A stretch of 64,000 nt of DNA from UTCFX2 sp963788305 (GCA_963788305.1 CAWBGK010000005.1:44947-108946); one strand, 5' to 3'. Numbered from the stretch's first letter, positions 29,730 to 39,998 are shown. Notes: generated by a model from the sequence alone, not told the origin. A program made the numbers and translations.

Positions 29730-30530
29730 TTATTGAATTCCGCCGATGAATTTAATCGCAAGATCTTCGATAAAACCTTCCGATTCCAATTGAACGATAA
29801 TCTTATTCATCTCTTCTGCCAGAGCAGTGTCTCCATTTGGAACGATGATATTCATCGGACCGCTCGAGAGGACACCCTTGTAAATGACTTTCAATCCGCC
29901 CAACTGATCAACCAATGCCTGCCCTGGGACATAATCTGCCATCCAGACTTCTATCCGGCCGTTCTTCAAATCCATGGCCGCCTGGTCCGCACGGTCGTAG
30001 CGGAAAAGGTTCTCTTCGGGCATTTTTCCAGTATCGACCAGGTTATCAGTCAGCCAGCCGTCTTGTGTTGTACCGGTTTGGACGCCAACCGTAAAGTTGG
30101 CTATATCTTCTGGATTAACCAGCTGACCCGAAAATCCTTCTGCGACAATGTAGGCATCTTCGGACATGTAATACTCTTTCGTGAAATCGATCGTCTGATC
30201 GCGTTCCTCGCTATAATTGAACGCGGAAATCGATGCGTCGATCTTGCCTTCCTGCACGGCAGCGATTAAGCTGTCAAATGGCATATCCACCCATTCAAGC
30301 TTGACTCCCATCCGCTTGGCGATCTCCTGCATGAGCTCGATATCAAAGCCGATTTTGTTTCCGCTGTCATCGACATATTCAAAAGGGGGATAATCTGCGG
30401 ATGTTCCTACTTTGATCGTTCCAGCTTGCTTGATCGCTTCAAGGTGGTTTGCTGGTGTTTTTGGACCGCAAGCGACAGCAAGAGACAGCATCACCAGAAC
30501 AATTACTGCAGTTAGAATTACACGTTTCAT
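29730..30530 (-). CDS. Polar amino acid ABC transporter substrate-binding lipoprotein
   Basis: A 266-residue class 3 binding protein. The signal peptide ends in a lipobox-like VACG (Cys 21). The mature part has IKVGTSADYPPFEYVDDSGNK with the GFDIELMQEIAKRMG segment, the family signature that contacts the amino acid, then DASISAFNYSEERD and a C-terminal lobe (GVQTGTTQDGW). An Arg or Asp ligand-clamp cannot be assigned without structure, so the amino acid is unknown. AAGGAG precedes ATG 30530. The gene heads the operon and is intact. Confidence 0.92.
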   Translation of the reverse strand: MKRVILTAVIVLVMLSLAVACGPKTPANHLEAIKQAGTIKVGTSADYPPFEYVDDSGNKIGFDIELMQEIAKRMGVKLEWVDMPFDSLIAAVQEGKIDASISAFNYSEERDQTIDFTKEYYMSEDAYIVAEGFSGQLVNPEDIANFTVGVQTGTTQDGWLTDNLVDTGKMPEENLFRYDRADQAAMDLKNGRIEVWMADYVPGQALVDQLGGLKVIYKGVLSSGPMNIIVPNGDTALAEEMNKIIVQLESEGFIEDLAIKFIGGIQ

Positions 30531-30615
30531 TTTTTGATCTCCTTAGATTTTTTTATGGACCAAACGCGACTTCCCCTTAGGTCGGACGAGACCGCTGATC
30601 GCGAATGGATTTATT

Positions 30616-30638
30616 ACGTATTTATATCATAAATACGT
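30616..30638 (-). promoter_or_regulatory. Inverted repeat over the predicted -10 of the amino acid importer promoter
   Basis: ACGTATTTAT and ATAAATACGT form a perfect 10-bp inverted repeat with a three-base centre. On the minus strand TTACCA and TATGAT, 17 bases apart, make a plausible promoter whose -10 falls inside the repeat, so a bound repressor would block it. Confidence 0.5.
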
Positions 30639-30695
30639 TCCACTCCATTGGTAAATATCTGACATTTATCCTGATTTCAGGTATTAAGAAAATAT

Positions 30696-31823
30696 CTAGA
30701 TCTTTCGACGGTAAACCCGATGATTTTTATACGGTCTTCCGCCCAGATTGATCAAATCGCTGCGCATATCAACAGCTGTCTCGGCAACCTGGGTTAAATC
30801 GGCATGTTCAAATCGAAAATCTCTAACTGTCTTGCCGATTTCCGCATAAAGCAAGGCATTTCCACCGCGACCCTGAAATTCGTCTAAAATTCCTTCCCCG
30901 TTTAAAGCAACCCACTTAGATCGGCGAAGCTCGAGCAGCAAATCAATTATTCCAAACGGGAACAAACGACCTTTCGACCTCTGCAAAGCTGCAGACACAT
31001 CGGCAAACGCGAATAAAAATCCGATGACATCTTCACCATGCGTGATAATCTTGATCATTTTGGGATTTGCAATGGTCATGATGTTCTTAATTACAAAATC
31101 GAGCTCGTGATCTGTAAGGGGAACATATTCCCAATTATTGATAAATGTTTTATTGTAGGCCTTGCCAATCCGCGGCGCCCATTCGATTAATTCCCGTTTA
31201 TTCTTGAACCGCTTGACCTTAAGAGTGCCTCGATTTTCGACCCTTTCGGCGATCTTATAGATCCGATCCGGTAATTTAAAATCAGGTGCATGGATATAAC
31301 ACGAGATAAAATCAACTTCTTTTTCAAATCCCATTTTTTCAACGAGGACAGGTAAATAGGGCAGATTATAATTCATCATCGTCATCATCTGCCGGTGTTC
31401 AAATCCTTCCACCAGAATCCCATAGCCATCCAGAGGTCCAAGCCCCTTCGGACCGATGATTGTATCCAGACCCCGGTTCCGCGCCCAATCATACGCATGT
31501 TCAAACAAGGCCTCAGCGGTTTCCAGATTATCTTCACATTCAAAAAAATAAAATTGAGCTTTCTTCGTCCCGTGATATTTATTGAAATTCACATTTTCGA
31601 ATACCGCCAGCCGACCAACATCCTTGCCATCCCGAGCAGCTATGAAAAATTCGCCATCCGAGTGTTCGTAGAAAGGGTGTTTTTGATGATCTAACATCGC
31701 TTCGACATCAACGCGAATCGGCGGTACCCACTGTGGTGTATTTATATAAAATTGAAATGGGATCTTGACAAATCGGCGGACTTGGGCTTTCGAGCGAGTA
31801 TCAATCTTTTCAACTAAAAACAT
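30696..31823 (-). CDS. GNAT-fold protein, 375 residues (YghO-like), function unknown
   Basis: An intact cytoplasmic protein. The N-terminal part has FFIAARDGKDVGRLAVF and FYFFECEDNLETAEALFEHAYDWAR, the arrangement of an acetyltransferase fold. A GPKGLGPLDGYGILVEGFEH segment follows. The C-terminal half repeats a GNAT-like pattern (GEDVIGFLFAFADVSAAL). Proteins of this architecture occur widely as conserved hypotheticals. No substrate is established to my knowledge, and I cannot see a diagnostic catalytic residue. It is monocistronic and divergent from the FKBP gene. Confidence 0.6.
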   Translation of the reverse strand: MFLVEKIDTRSKAQVRRFVKIPFQFYINTPQWVPPIRVDVEAMLDHQKHPFYEHSDGEFFIAARDGKDVGRLAVFENVNFNKYHGTKKAQFYFFECEDNLETAEALFEHAYDWARNRGLDTIIGPKGLGPLDGYGILVEGFEHRQMMTMMNYNLPYLPVLVEKMGFEKEVDFISCYIHAPDFKLPDRIYKIAERVENRGTLKVKRFKNKRELIEWAPRIGKAYNKTFINNWEYVPLTDHELDFVIKNIMTIANPKMIKIITHGEDVIGFLFAFADVSAALQRSKGRLFPFGIIDLLLELRRSKWVALNGEGILDEFQGRGGNALLYAEIGKTVRDFRFEHADLTQVAETAVDMRSDLINLGGRPYKNHRVYRRKI

Positions 31824-32011
31824 AATTTCCTCAATCGTCGAAATGAATATGATTTATTTGTAAGCCAGATGATCTCTAATGTTAACACAATTAAGAGAAG
31901 TTCGATACACAAAAAAATGTGGGGCAACCAGTTTCGCCTTTCCACATCGAGATAATTTATGATATATTACAACCCGAAATTGAGAGAATCTTATAATCAT
32001 GAGGTGCATCT

Positions 32012-32509
32012 ATGTCCACCTATCGTTCTGACCGCTCCAGGCGACGCGCAACCAGGCTCCGAACCACACGTATCTTGATCGTTTCAATTGCAATCATTAT
32101 CCTCACAGTTGGGGCTTATCTAATTTTTACAGAACGCAACCCTGAACCCGTGGCAACGGGTGGAGAGAATATGATCACAACCAATTCGGGACTTATGTAT
32201 GAAGATCTTGTCGTAGGTGATGGCGCTGAAGCTGTTCAAGGTAAAAACGTCAGTGTGCATTATACAGGTTGGCTCGAAGATGGGACGAAATTCGATTCAT
32301 CCTTAGATCGCGGGCAACCCTTTACTTTTCTGCTCGGAGCCGGAAATGTTATCCAGGGTTGGGAAGAAGGAGTGGCAGGCATGAAAAGTGGCGGGAAACG
32401 CCGTTTGGTAATCCCACCTGAATTAGGGTATGGATCGACCGGCGCTGGCGGTGTAATTCCTCCGAACGCAACGCTGATTTTCGAAGTGGAGCTGCTCGGC
32501 GTACAATAA
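32012..32509 (+). CDS. FKBP-type peptidyl-prolyl isomerase, membrane-anchored
   Basis: A 165-residue protein. A basic N-terminus and one membrane helix (residues 20-42, ILIVSIAIIILTVGAYLIF) anchor an external FKBP domain. Typical residues are VSVHYTGWLEDGTKFDSS, FLLGAGNVIQGWEEGVAGM and LGYGSTGAGGVIPPNATLIFEVEL. It should speed proline isomerisation during folding of exported proteins. Spacing and domain are intact. A strong terminator follows. Confidence 0.93.
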   Translation: MSTYRSDRSRRRATRLRTTRILIVSIAIIILTVGAYLIFTERNPEPVATGGENMITTNSGLMYEDLVVGDGAEAVQGKNVSVHYTGWLEDGTKFDSSLDRGQPFTFLLGAGNVIQGWEEGVAGMKSGGKRRLVIPPELGYGSTGAGGVIPPNATLIFEVELLGVQ

Positions 32510-32540
32510 TTTCTCGAAAATATTGATAGGTTGATTTGGT

Positions 32541-32588
32541 AAAAAAAACAGGACCCGGGATTATTCTTCTGCCCGGGTCCAGTTTTTG
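32541..32588. terminator. Bidirectional intrinsic terminator between convergent genes
   Basis: GGACCCGGG and CCCGGGTCC form a perfect nine-bp GC-rich stem. It is flanked by AAAAAAAA on one side and TTTTT on the other, so it can serve both the FKBP gene and the aminotransferase gene. Confidence 0.9.
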
Positions 32589-32593
32589 ATCGA

Positions 32594-33835
32594 CTAATAT
32601 GAAACAGGCTGGCCTAATTTTTCGTAAAGAACCCGCCCTAACCTTGAAATCCCTTCGCGGATTTTTTCTGGTGTCGCGAAGGAGAAGTTAATCCGCATCG
32701 TGTTATGCCCTCCGCCGGTCGCATAAAAAGGCGCTCCAGGTACAAAAGCCACTTTCTGGGCGATTGCGTCTTTCAGCACATCCGCTGCGCTCAAATCTTC
32801 GGGAAGGATCCCCCAAAGGAACAGGCCTCCTTTTGGGTGAGTCCATTCCACTCCGGGAGGAAAATACGAGTCCATTGCACCGAGCATGACATCCCTGCGC
32901 TCGCCGTAGACCTGACGGATGGTCTTGATATGGCGGTCCAGAAAACCTCCCCTCGCCACCTCAAAGGCAACCAGCTGGTTGAATGTCGATGTATGCAGAT
33001 CAGCGCCTTGCTTGGCTTGAACAAGCTTACGAATTACTTCTGGAGGGGCAACTACCCATGCCAGGCGCAGACCAGGCGCAAGCGTTTTCGAGAAAGTGCT
33101 GAGATAGATGACATTTCCCCTGTAGCAAGGATCTCCGGTATTTCTGTTCTGACTATCCAGGACAACAACAGAAGGAAGATGCTCACCTTCATAACGAAGC
33201 TGTCCATAGGGGTCATCTTCGACGATCGGGACGCCATACCTATCAGCTAATTCGATCAGCTTAAACCGACGTTCGAGGGAAAGCGTGACACCAGTCGGAT
33301 TGTGGAAATTTGGCAGCACATAGATGAATTTTGGACCACTGCGAAGCGCTTCTTCTAACGCGTCAGTGATCATTCCATTTTCATCCATTGGCACTGAGAC
33401 GTATTCGGCGCCGTAGGCAGACCATGCCTGGAGTGCGCCCAGATAGGTCGGGGCTTCAACCAGAATCCTGTCTCCGGGATTGATCAAGATTTTTCCCAAC
33501 AGATCGAGCGCTTGCTGGGAACCAGATGTGATCAAGAGATTCTCTGGAGTAACATTAATCCCGTAACGAGATGAATGGCGAACAATCATTTCTCTTAATG
33601 GGGTATATCCTTCTGTGCTTCCGTATTGAAGCGCCAGTCCTGCCTGGTTGTGAAGTACCCTTTCGCATGCCTGCAGGAATTCTTCAGCTGGAAACACATC
33701 TGGTGCGGGCATCCCTCCACCAAATGAGATAATATCAGGTTGTTCTGTTAGTTTAAGCAGCTCGCGAATGGCTGAACTCCCCATTCGCTGGGTTCGCTGT
33801 GCAAAGCGATGGTCCCAAGGGGTCTGCATTTTCAT
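32594..33835 (-). CDS. PLP-dependent aminotransferase, class I/II (2-aminoadipate type)
   Basis: A 413-residue fold-type I enzyme. Landmarks are the N-terminal SFGGGMPAPDVFP, the cofactor-contact segment SGSQQALDLLGK, NFHNPTGVTLS with its Asn, EDDPYGQLRY, the PLP lysine in STFSKTLAPGLRLAW and the C-terminal substrate Arg region (NTMRINFSF). This subfamily includes 2-aminoadipate and branched-chain aminotransferases, often of broad specificity. The reading frame is intact. Its 3' end faces the FKBP gene, and gcvT lies 81 bp upstream on the same strand. Confidence 0.88.
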   Translation of the reverse strand: MKMQTPWDHRFAQRTQRMGSSAIRELLKLTEQPDIISFGGGMPAPDVFPAEEFLQACERVLHNQAGLALQYGSTEGYTPLREMIVRHSSRYGINVTPENLLITSGSQQALDLLGKILINPGDRILVEAPTYLGALQAWSAYGAEYVSVPMDENGMITDALEEALRSGPKFIYVLPNFHNPTGVTLSLERRFKLIELADRYGVPIVEDDPYGQLRYEGEHLPSVVVLDSQNRNTGDPCYRGNVIYLSTFSKTLAPGLRLAWVVAPPEVIRKLVQAKQGADLHTSTFNQLVAFEVARGGFLDRHIKTIRQVYGERRDVMLGAMDSYFPPGVEWTHPKGGLFLWGILPEDLSAADVLKDAIAQKVAFVPGAPFYATGGGHNTMRINFSFATPEKIREGISRLGRVLYEKLGQPVSY

Positions 33836-33916
33836 CTCCTTTGTTCCAATTTACATCATTACTGCATCGAATGATTTCGGATAGGCCAAGGGTGCTTGCC
33901 TTGTTCAGGACTGTCG

Positions 33917-35290
33917 TTACTTGGGGAACCTGCTGATCACCGTCGCAGGTGTGGCCATGACCGATTTATCGCCAACTCTAAGAGTGGCTGGCGCTTTTCC
34001 TGCAACATCGGATGCGCTTTGGAATATCAGGATTGCTTCACCATCTCTGGCGTTTTTGAATTCAATAAATGCCTGCCCGGTCAGCATCCCCTGCCCATCC
34101 ACAGCGCAGCTCGTCACCCAACCGATCACCTTTCCGCGGTTGTCTAATACAGGATCTCCTGAATGCGCCATCCGGACTCCCTTCTCGTTGAATCGGAAGC
34201 GGATAACCTCTCCAGAACGGCTTTTTTCCTTCTCAAGAAAAGCCTGCCGGCCAATAAACCAGGGCTTGTATGACTTCACATAGTGACCAAATCCGGCTTC
34301 AGCAACACCAAGATCCGGAGAACCGACCTTGCCTGATCCCAATCCCATTTCGTGACCATAGAGCGGTAAGCCTGCTTCTGTTCGCAGTGAATCGCGGGCG
34401 CCCAATCCAATCGGTTTTAATCCAAGAGGTTCACCCTTCTGCAGCAGAGCTTCAAATAACAGCAATGCTTTTTCAGGATGAACAAAGAGTTCAAAGGCCA
34501 TTTTTTCGCCAGTATAACCGGTGCGGGAAACCACCAGATCAAATCCGCCAATCAACGCCTCACAAAGCTCAGTCCGTTTTAATCGCATCACTTTCTTGCG
34601 AGTTTCTGGATCAACATCCATACTCAGCAGGATATCTCGTGAGCGCGGCCCCTGGAGGGCAATATCCACCCGCATATCGTAACCTTCTTTTGGATCCCGA
34701 AGATTGCGGAGCACGACTCGACGGCCATACACTTGAGATTGCGGGCAATCTGGATCGATACAGACCTGGCCGGCTTTTACCGAGTTCAACCAGGCCCAAT
34801 CTTTATCATCATTCGAAGCATTTACGACAACCAGGAATTTCTCAGCAGACCGATGGTAGACCAGCAGATCATCGATTACCCTGGCTTGTGGGTCCAGCAA
34901 ATGAGTATACGCGGACTCACCGACTTTCAGGCTTCCAATATCATTACCAACCACGCTATCTAAGAAGACAACTGCATCGGGTCCTTCAACTTGATAGACA
35001 CCCATGTGGGCCACATCAAAGATACCAGCCGACTGGCGAACTGCCTGATGCTCCTCAAGGACTGAGCTGTACCATACAGGCATTTCCCAACCAGCAAATG
35101 GGATCATCTTCGCCCCAAGCTTCTTATGCAGATCATAGATAGGCGTGCGGCGTTCCGGTTGGGCTCTGTCTGACCAGGCAAATGATGGGAGTCCTTCATT
35201 TGTTAATGCAGGCATACCGACATAGAAGGGTTTTCGTTTTCCGATCGCTTTTAGCCCTTCTGGCGGAATAGGTTGGGATTTAGAATTCAA
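33917..35290 (-). CDS. gcvT: Aminomethyltransferase (glycine cleavage T protein), N-terminally extended
   Basis: T-protein homologue of 457 residues that should transfer the glycine-derived methylene group to tetrahydrofolate. The core starts near residue 48 (RTPIYDLHKKLGAKMIPFAGWEMPV). It has the HMGVYQVEG region, the folate-binding GARDSLRTEAGLPLYGHEM near residue 290 and a normal C-terminal barrel. About 47 extra residues precede the core. The TTG start at 35290 overlaps the end of the SHMT gene. No gcvH or gcvP is in the window, so the partner may be SHMT-linked one-carbon metabolism or genes elsewhere. Confidence 0.88.
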   Translation of the reverse strand: MNSKSQPIPPEGLKAIGKRKPFYVGMPALTNEGLPSFAWSDRAQPERRTPIYDLHKKLGAKMIPFAGWEMPVWYSSVLEEHQAVRQSAGIFDVAHMGVYQVEGPDAVVFLDSVVGNDIGSLKVGESAYTHLLDPQARVIDDLLVYHRSAEKFLVVVNASNDDKDWAWLNSVKAGQVCIDPDCPQSQVYGRRVVLRNLRDPKEGYDMRVDIALQGPRSRDILLSMDVDPETRKKVMRLKRTELCEALIGGFDLVVSRTGYTGEKMAFELFVHPEKALLLFEALLQKGEPLGLKPIGLGARDSLRTEAGLPLYGHEMGLGSGKVGSPDLGVAEAGFGHYVKSYKPWFIGRQAFLEKEKSRSGEVIRFRFNEKGVRMAHSGDPVLDNRGKVIGWVTSCAVDGQGMLTGQAFIEFKNARDGEAILIFQSASDVAGKAPATLRVGDKSVMATPATVISRFPK

Positions 35291-37053
35291 TAATCCATAC
35301 AGGCCCAGGAAGTTTTCCTAGTGGATCATCGCAGAAACAGACATATCCGTCGGAAAGATCCCGCAGCCAGCTTGACGCAATCCCAGCCGATTCTGATGCA
35401 ACAGTCATTTGGAACAGGTATGGATTGATGCAAGCCAGATTTACATCAATTTGGCCTTTAGGCGTATAAAGCAAAGTAGATGTGTTTTGACCAGGATCCA
35501 GGGCTTCGACATCTACCGCAAAAGCAAAGTTGGCGAATTCGCGTACATTATTCCCACCGATATCATAAACGCCCCATTTTCCCTGAGGACGATCATCGAC
35601 ATAGAAGAAATGGGGATATCCGTGAGAGGATGGTTCGAAATCCAATCCCGCACGCCTGGCCAGCGATCGGACGGCAATTTTTGCGTTTTCCAGGGCTGTA
35701 AAATCTACTCTTGTCCTTCGTTCCGCACCTTTTCGACCTTCTTGAGAAAAAGGTGTCGTCGCTTTTAGCAGATCTGAAATGACGTCAGCAAGTTCTGTCA
35801 TCTCATTTTCCTTAAAACCGCGCTGAGTGACCCATGGAGTACCCATTCTGATACCGGAAGGATCCATCGCTGATTTGTCGCCTGGGATTGTATTGCGGTT
35901 CGTGACGATGCCGGCAATGTCCAGGATCCTCGCAGCTTGATCGCCAGATAGTGGGATCCCATTAAAACCACGGATCGAGCTGCAGTCCAGGTTCATCAAA
36001 TGTGTGTTTGTACCACCGTAAGGAATTGTAAAGCCATGTTCTTTCAAGCGTTCGGTAAATACCAAACAGTTCTTGACGATCTGGGCTTGAAGCTGGCGGA
36101 ACTGATCGGTTTGTGCTAGTTTGAACGTGACTGCAATCGCTCCGAAAACATTAACATGTGGTCCACCTTGTTCACCTGGGAAAACCGCCCGGTCGATTTT
36201 TCGTGCAAGTCCGGCATCAGTGGTTAAAATACAAGCGCCGCGCGGGCCGCATAACGATTTATGAGTAGTGAAGGTAATAATATCTGCAAAACCAACCGGA
36301 GACGGATAAACACCTCCGACGACCAAACCTGCAACGTGAGCAATATCTGCAAAAAGATAAGCTCCAACAGACGAAGCGATCTGGCGAAAACGTGCCCAAT
36401 CTACTATCCATGGATAGGAAGAAAATCCGGCGATAATAAATTTTGGTTTGTGTTGTTTGGCAAGCGCTTCAACCTGATCATAGTTGATCTGTTCAGTCAT
36501 CGGATCGATTGTGTAATGAACCGCGTTGTAGTATTTTCCAGATCGGTTCACAGATGAGCCGTGTGAAAGGTGACCACCGTGGAGCAAGTTCATCCCCATA
36601 ATTGTGTCACCTGGGTTGACGAGCGCATGATAAACGGCATTATTTGCAGGCGCACCAGACAATGCCTGGACATTCACATATATTTGATCCGCGGTTACCC
36701 CATTCGACGCAAACGCCTCCGCACATCGCCGTCTTGCCAGTGCCTCCAGCAGGTCAGCGTACTCGACTCCCTTGTAATACCGAGGATCTGAATAGCGGCG
36801 AAAATGTCCGAGCATTTTCTTGTAATCCAGGATTTCATCTTCGCCAAAGAAACGAGAACTCCTCGTCTGGATAACCTTCCGCATAAATATTTTGGAATGA
36901 AGATGAAAGCGCTTCCCGAACTGCCAGAGGAGCCTGGCTCTCGGATGGGATCAGGATGATTTTTCGAGCCTGGCGTTCAGACTCGAGCTGTGCTAATTCA
37001 TCTACGGCTGGATCCAGATCAGCGAGTGAACCACGGAAAAGTAAGTCTTTCAT
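35280..37053 (-). CDS. glyA: Serine hydroxymethyltransferase with C-terminal extension
   Basis: Interconverts serine and glycine with tetrahydrofolate. The N-terminal part (KIILIPSESQAPLAVREAL) is joined across a frameshift near 36860 to the main part. The PLP lysine lies in DIITFTTHKSLCGPRGA; LHGGHLSHG and ADIAHVAGLV are also typical. Usual enzymes end near residue 420. This one continues for about 140 residues after VDFTALENAKIAVRSLARRAG, with strands such as TSTLLYTPKGQIDVNLACIN that loosely resemble a T-protein subdomain. The stop overlaps the gcvT start by 11 bases. Confidence 0.9.
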
Positions 37054-37182
37054 TTCATGCTCCTGATAATCTATGAATTACCTCTGGTTACGAATGTGTT
37101 TGCAGGTGATCCTATTCAAAGCCATAACAGCAAAAGTAATGTTGCTGAGCCAATAGAAATCCTGCATCTCTATCCAATATCA

Positions 37183-37211
37183 ATGATAGCCCTTCAAAAG
37201 AGAGGGGTCAA
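37183..37211 (-). promoter_or_regulatory. Sigma70-like promoter of the glyA-gcvT operon
   Basis: On the minus strand TTGACC (37206-37211) and TATCAT (37183-37188) are separated by 17 bases, giving a transcript with a leader of about 120 bases. Confidence 0.6.
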
Positions 37212-37676
37212 GTGATGAATGGCATGCTGTGAGGTATGAGTGTACTCCGCTTTCTGCTTGAAATGACTTTGAAGAAATTGTCGATATAATCTGTTAATGA
37301 GACAATCAACTGATAATAAGATACATTCGTTTCCTTTTGGTTTAAAGTCGCTGATTTGGATTTCCAGGTATGGAAAACCGGTTTGTTCCTGCTTTTTTGG
37401 GGAGGTTGATATAAAATTTGAAAAGAACCTAACAATAATGCAAGATATTTAAGAAAAGGCGAATACAAGTCATTTTTTTTTAACCAAGGAGTTGTTGTCT
37501 CCTTATTTGGCGTTAATATGGAAGAAAAATAAAGGAGGTGAGCTCATAGAGGATTGATCATCCGTACAATGAATTCCGATCCGAGGTTTTTGGTTTTCGT
37601 AAGTTGCATGGCTGACAATAATATTAGGTATGTGTGATGAAGAGTATTTTCAGACAGTCTAATGGAGGATAAAAGC
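37212..37676. other. Non-coding region before the M6 protease gene
   Basis: No supported gene is seen; an 86-codon minus-strand frame at 37208-37468 has no protein-like features. A small hairpin (AAGGAG, seven bases, CTCCTT at 37486-37504) and an unusually strong Shine-Dalgarno-like AAAGGAGGTGA at about 37532 without a nearby start codon suggest a leader for the downstream protease gene. Confidence 0.4.
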
Positions 37677-39968
37677 ATGAAAAGCAAGTCACTGCCAATT
37701 TTAATCATTCTTGTATTGCTGCTTGTGAGCATCATCCCTGCAGCAGCAGCCCCGGCGGCTTTCCAGGGTATTGCAGACGAGTCTGGTCAGGCTCCGAAAC
37801 TGGACAACAAAGCCGATCCGCTGACAACCAAACAGCTGGATATGAAGAAATTTGCTCTCGAAGAAAAGCTTGCTGGAAAAGCCGTTGGTTAAGTTCATGA
37901 AGTTGCCAAGGGTCAATATGTCGAGCTCGAACGAGAAGGCGAAGGCGTCCTTTGGACTGTTCTCGGCGAGTTCGAAGACCTTAAGCACAACGAACTGATG
38001 GAGTCGGATCGAGCAGTCGATAACACCTCGATCTGGGTACCCGATTTCGACCGCGATTACTACATGGAAATGCTGTTTGCTGAACCGCCCGCAAATTCTA
38101 TGCGAGCGTTCTACATCGAGCAGTCGTCCAACCGCTACACCGTGCACGGCTATGTGACGGATTGGGTCCTTGTACCGGGAAATTTGGTGGATTATGATGA
38201 CAATCCCGACAGCCAGGTGTGGGATTTCCTCGAGGACAGCATCAACGGCTGGTATCAAATGCAACTTGATGCTGGAAAATCACCAGCTGAAATCAACACC
38301 TACCTGAGCACTTTCGATGTATATGACCGCTACGACTATAACGGCAACGGGGATTTCGATGAACCAGACGGGTACATCGACACCTTCCAATCCGTCCACG
38401 CAGGTCTGGGTGAGGAAGAAGGCGGCGCTCCCGAGACGATCTGGAGCCACAGCTGGTATGCCCATTACGAATTAGAAGGCATTGCTGGACCTGCCTTCAA
38501 TCCCCTCGGCGGTCTCAAGATCGGCGACAGCGATTTTTGGGTCGGTAAGTACACGATCCAGCCCGAGGATGGCGGCGTGGGTGTGTTCACGCATGAATAC
38601 GGACACGACATGGGTCTGCCGGACCTGTACGACTACTACGGTGAGAACGGGACCGGTTTCTGGACGCTGATGTCCTCCGGTTCCTGGGTTGACGAAGGCA
38701 AAGACACCATCGGCAACAAACCCAGCCACATGGGCGCCTGGGAGAAATTCCAGCTCGGCTGGCTGAACTACGAGGTTGCCAGAGCAGGTCAAAAATCCGA
38801 GCACAAGCTTGGCCCGATGGAATTCAACACAAAACAGGCCCAGGGTCTGTTCGTGATCCTACCGCAAAAACCGGTCACAGCTCACATTGCGGATCCATAT
38901 GCCGGGAGCTACTTCTACTTCAGCGGCTCCGCCAACGACCTTAATAATAATATGGTCAAGACATTCACGCTTGGTGCAGGCGCCACGCTAACCGCAAAAG
39001 TCAACTACGGTATCGAGGAAGGGTACGACTACGCCAATGTGATCGTGTCGACCGACGGCGGCGCAACCTGGGCAACGGTTCCCACAAACCTGTCGAATTC
39101 GACAGTTAAACCGAACGGCATCGATGGTTTCTCAGGCGGCTGGGTTGACCTGAACGTTGACCTCTCTGCTTTCACTGGCAATGTGATGCTTGGTTTCAGA
39201 TATAGAAGCGACGGTGGAGTTAACGAAGCTGGGTTCATGGTCGACGACATCATGGTGACCGGTTATGATCCTGATGGCGCAGAAGCTGATGCGGGCTGGA
39301 CCTTCAACGGCTTCCGCGTCACAACCGGAACCGAAGACAAGATGTACAACCAGTATTATGTTGCCGAGTTCCGTACCTACAAGGGATACGACTACGGTCT
39401 AAAGGTCGGTCCTTATTACTTTGGGTACCTGAACAACCCGGCGCTTGGAAATTGGGTCGATCATTTCGCATATCAGGATGGCCTACTCGTCCATTACTGG
39501 GATACTTCGATGCCGGACAATAACACCGGTTTGCACCCCGGAAAAGGATTGCTGCTGCCGATTGACTCCCATCCGAAGACCCTTTACCGGATCGACGGCG
39601 TAAAATGGCGCAACCGGATCCAGACCTACGACTCCACTTTCACGCTTGCACCCACGGATGGAATCCCCAATATCCACCAAAATAGCGTGCTGTCACCCGT
39701 CGAAAGCCTCCCGGCTCGCCCGGTATTCGACGACCGCGCCAGCTACTATGATCCATCTAACGCATTGGGCAGCGTGATGAACCCTCACACCGGGACACAA
39801 ATCCGGATCCAGAGCATCAGCGCACAGGCCAGCTTCATGCAGGTCCAGGTACGCCCGGCACCGGTTAATTACCCCATCCCCAGCGAGACGATGCTTGGCG
39901 GCGCAGCTTTCCAGGATCTGGAAGGTTTATTCTCCTATATGAAATACTTGCCAGTGGTAACCCACTGA
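37677..39968 (+). CDS. M6-family metalloprotease (immune inhibitor A type), with in-frame stop
   Basis: A secreted protease of about 763 residues. ATG 37677 follows TGGAGGA and starts a signal peptide (LPILIILVLLLVSIIPAAAA). The zinc site is VFTHEYGHDMGLPDLYDYYG, an HExxHxxGxxD motif. A C-terminal beta-sandwich region follows (VIVSTDGGATWATVP, GNVMLGFRYRSDGG). The end is FSYMKYLPVVTH. Codon 72 is TAA (37890-37892) with the same frame open on both sides, so a single substitution, probably from AAA, interrupts the propeptide. The gene is more GC-rich than its surroundings. Confidence 0.85.
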
Positions 39969-39998
39969 TCTCTATTAAGAGTATTGTAATTTTGTAAC

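Noticed and set aside
37054..37211. A glycine riboswitch in the glyA-gcvT leader
   Set aside because: The roughly 120-base leader lacks the paired conserved cores I would expect, and no terminator or sequestering hairpin is visible before the start.
37208..37468. An 86-codon minus-strand reading frame upstream of glyA
   Set aside because: It overlaps the glyA promoter, lacks a ribosome binding site and has no protein-like pattern.
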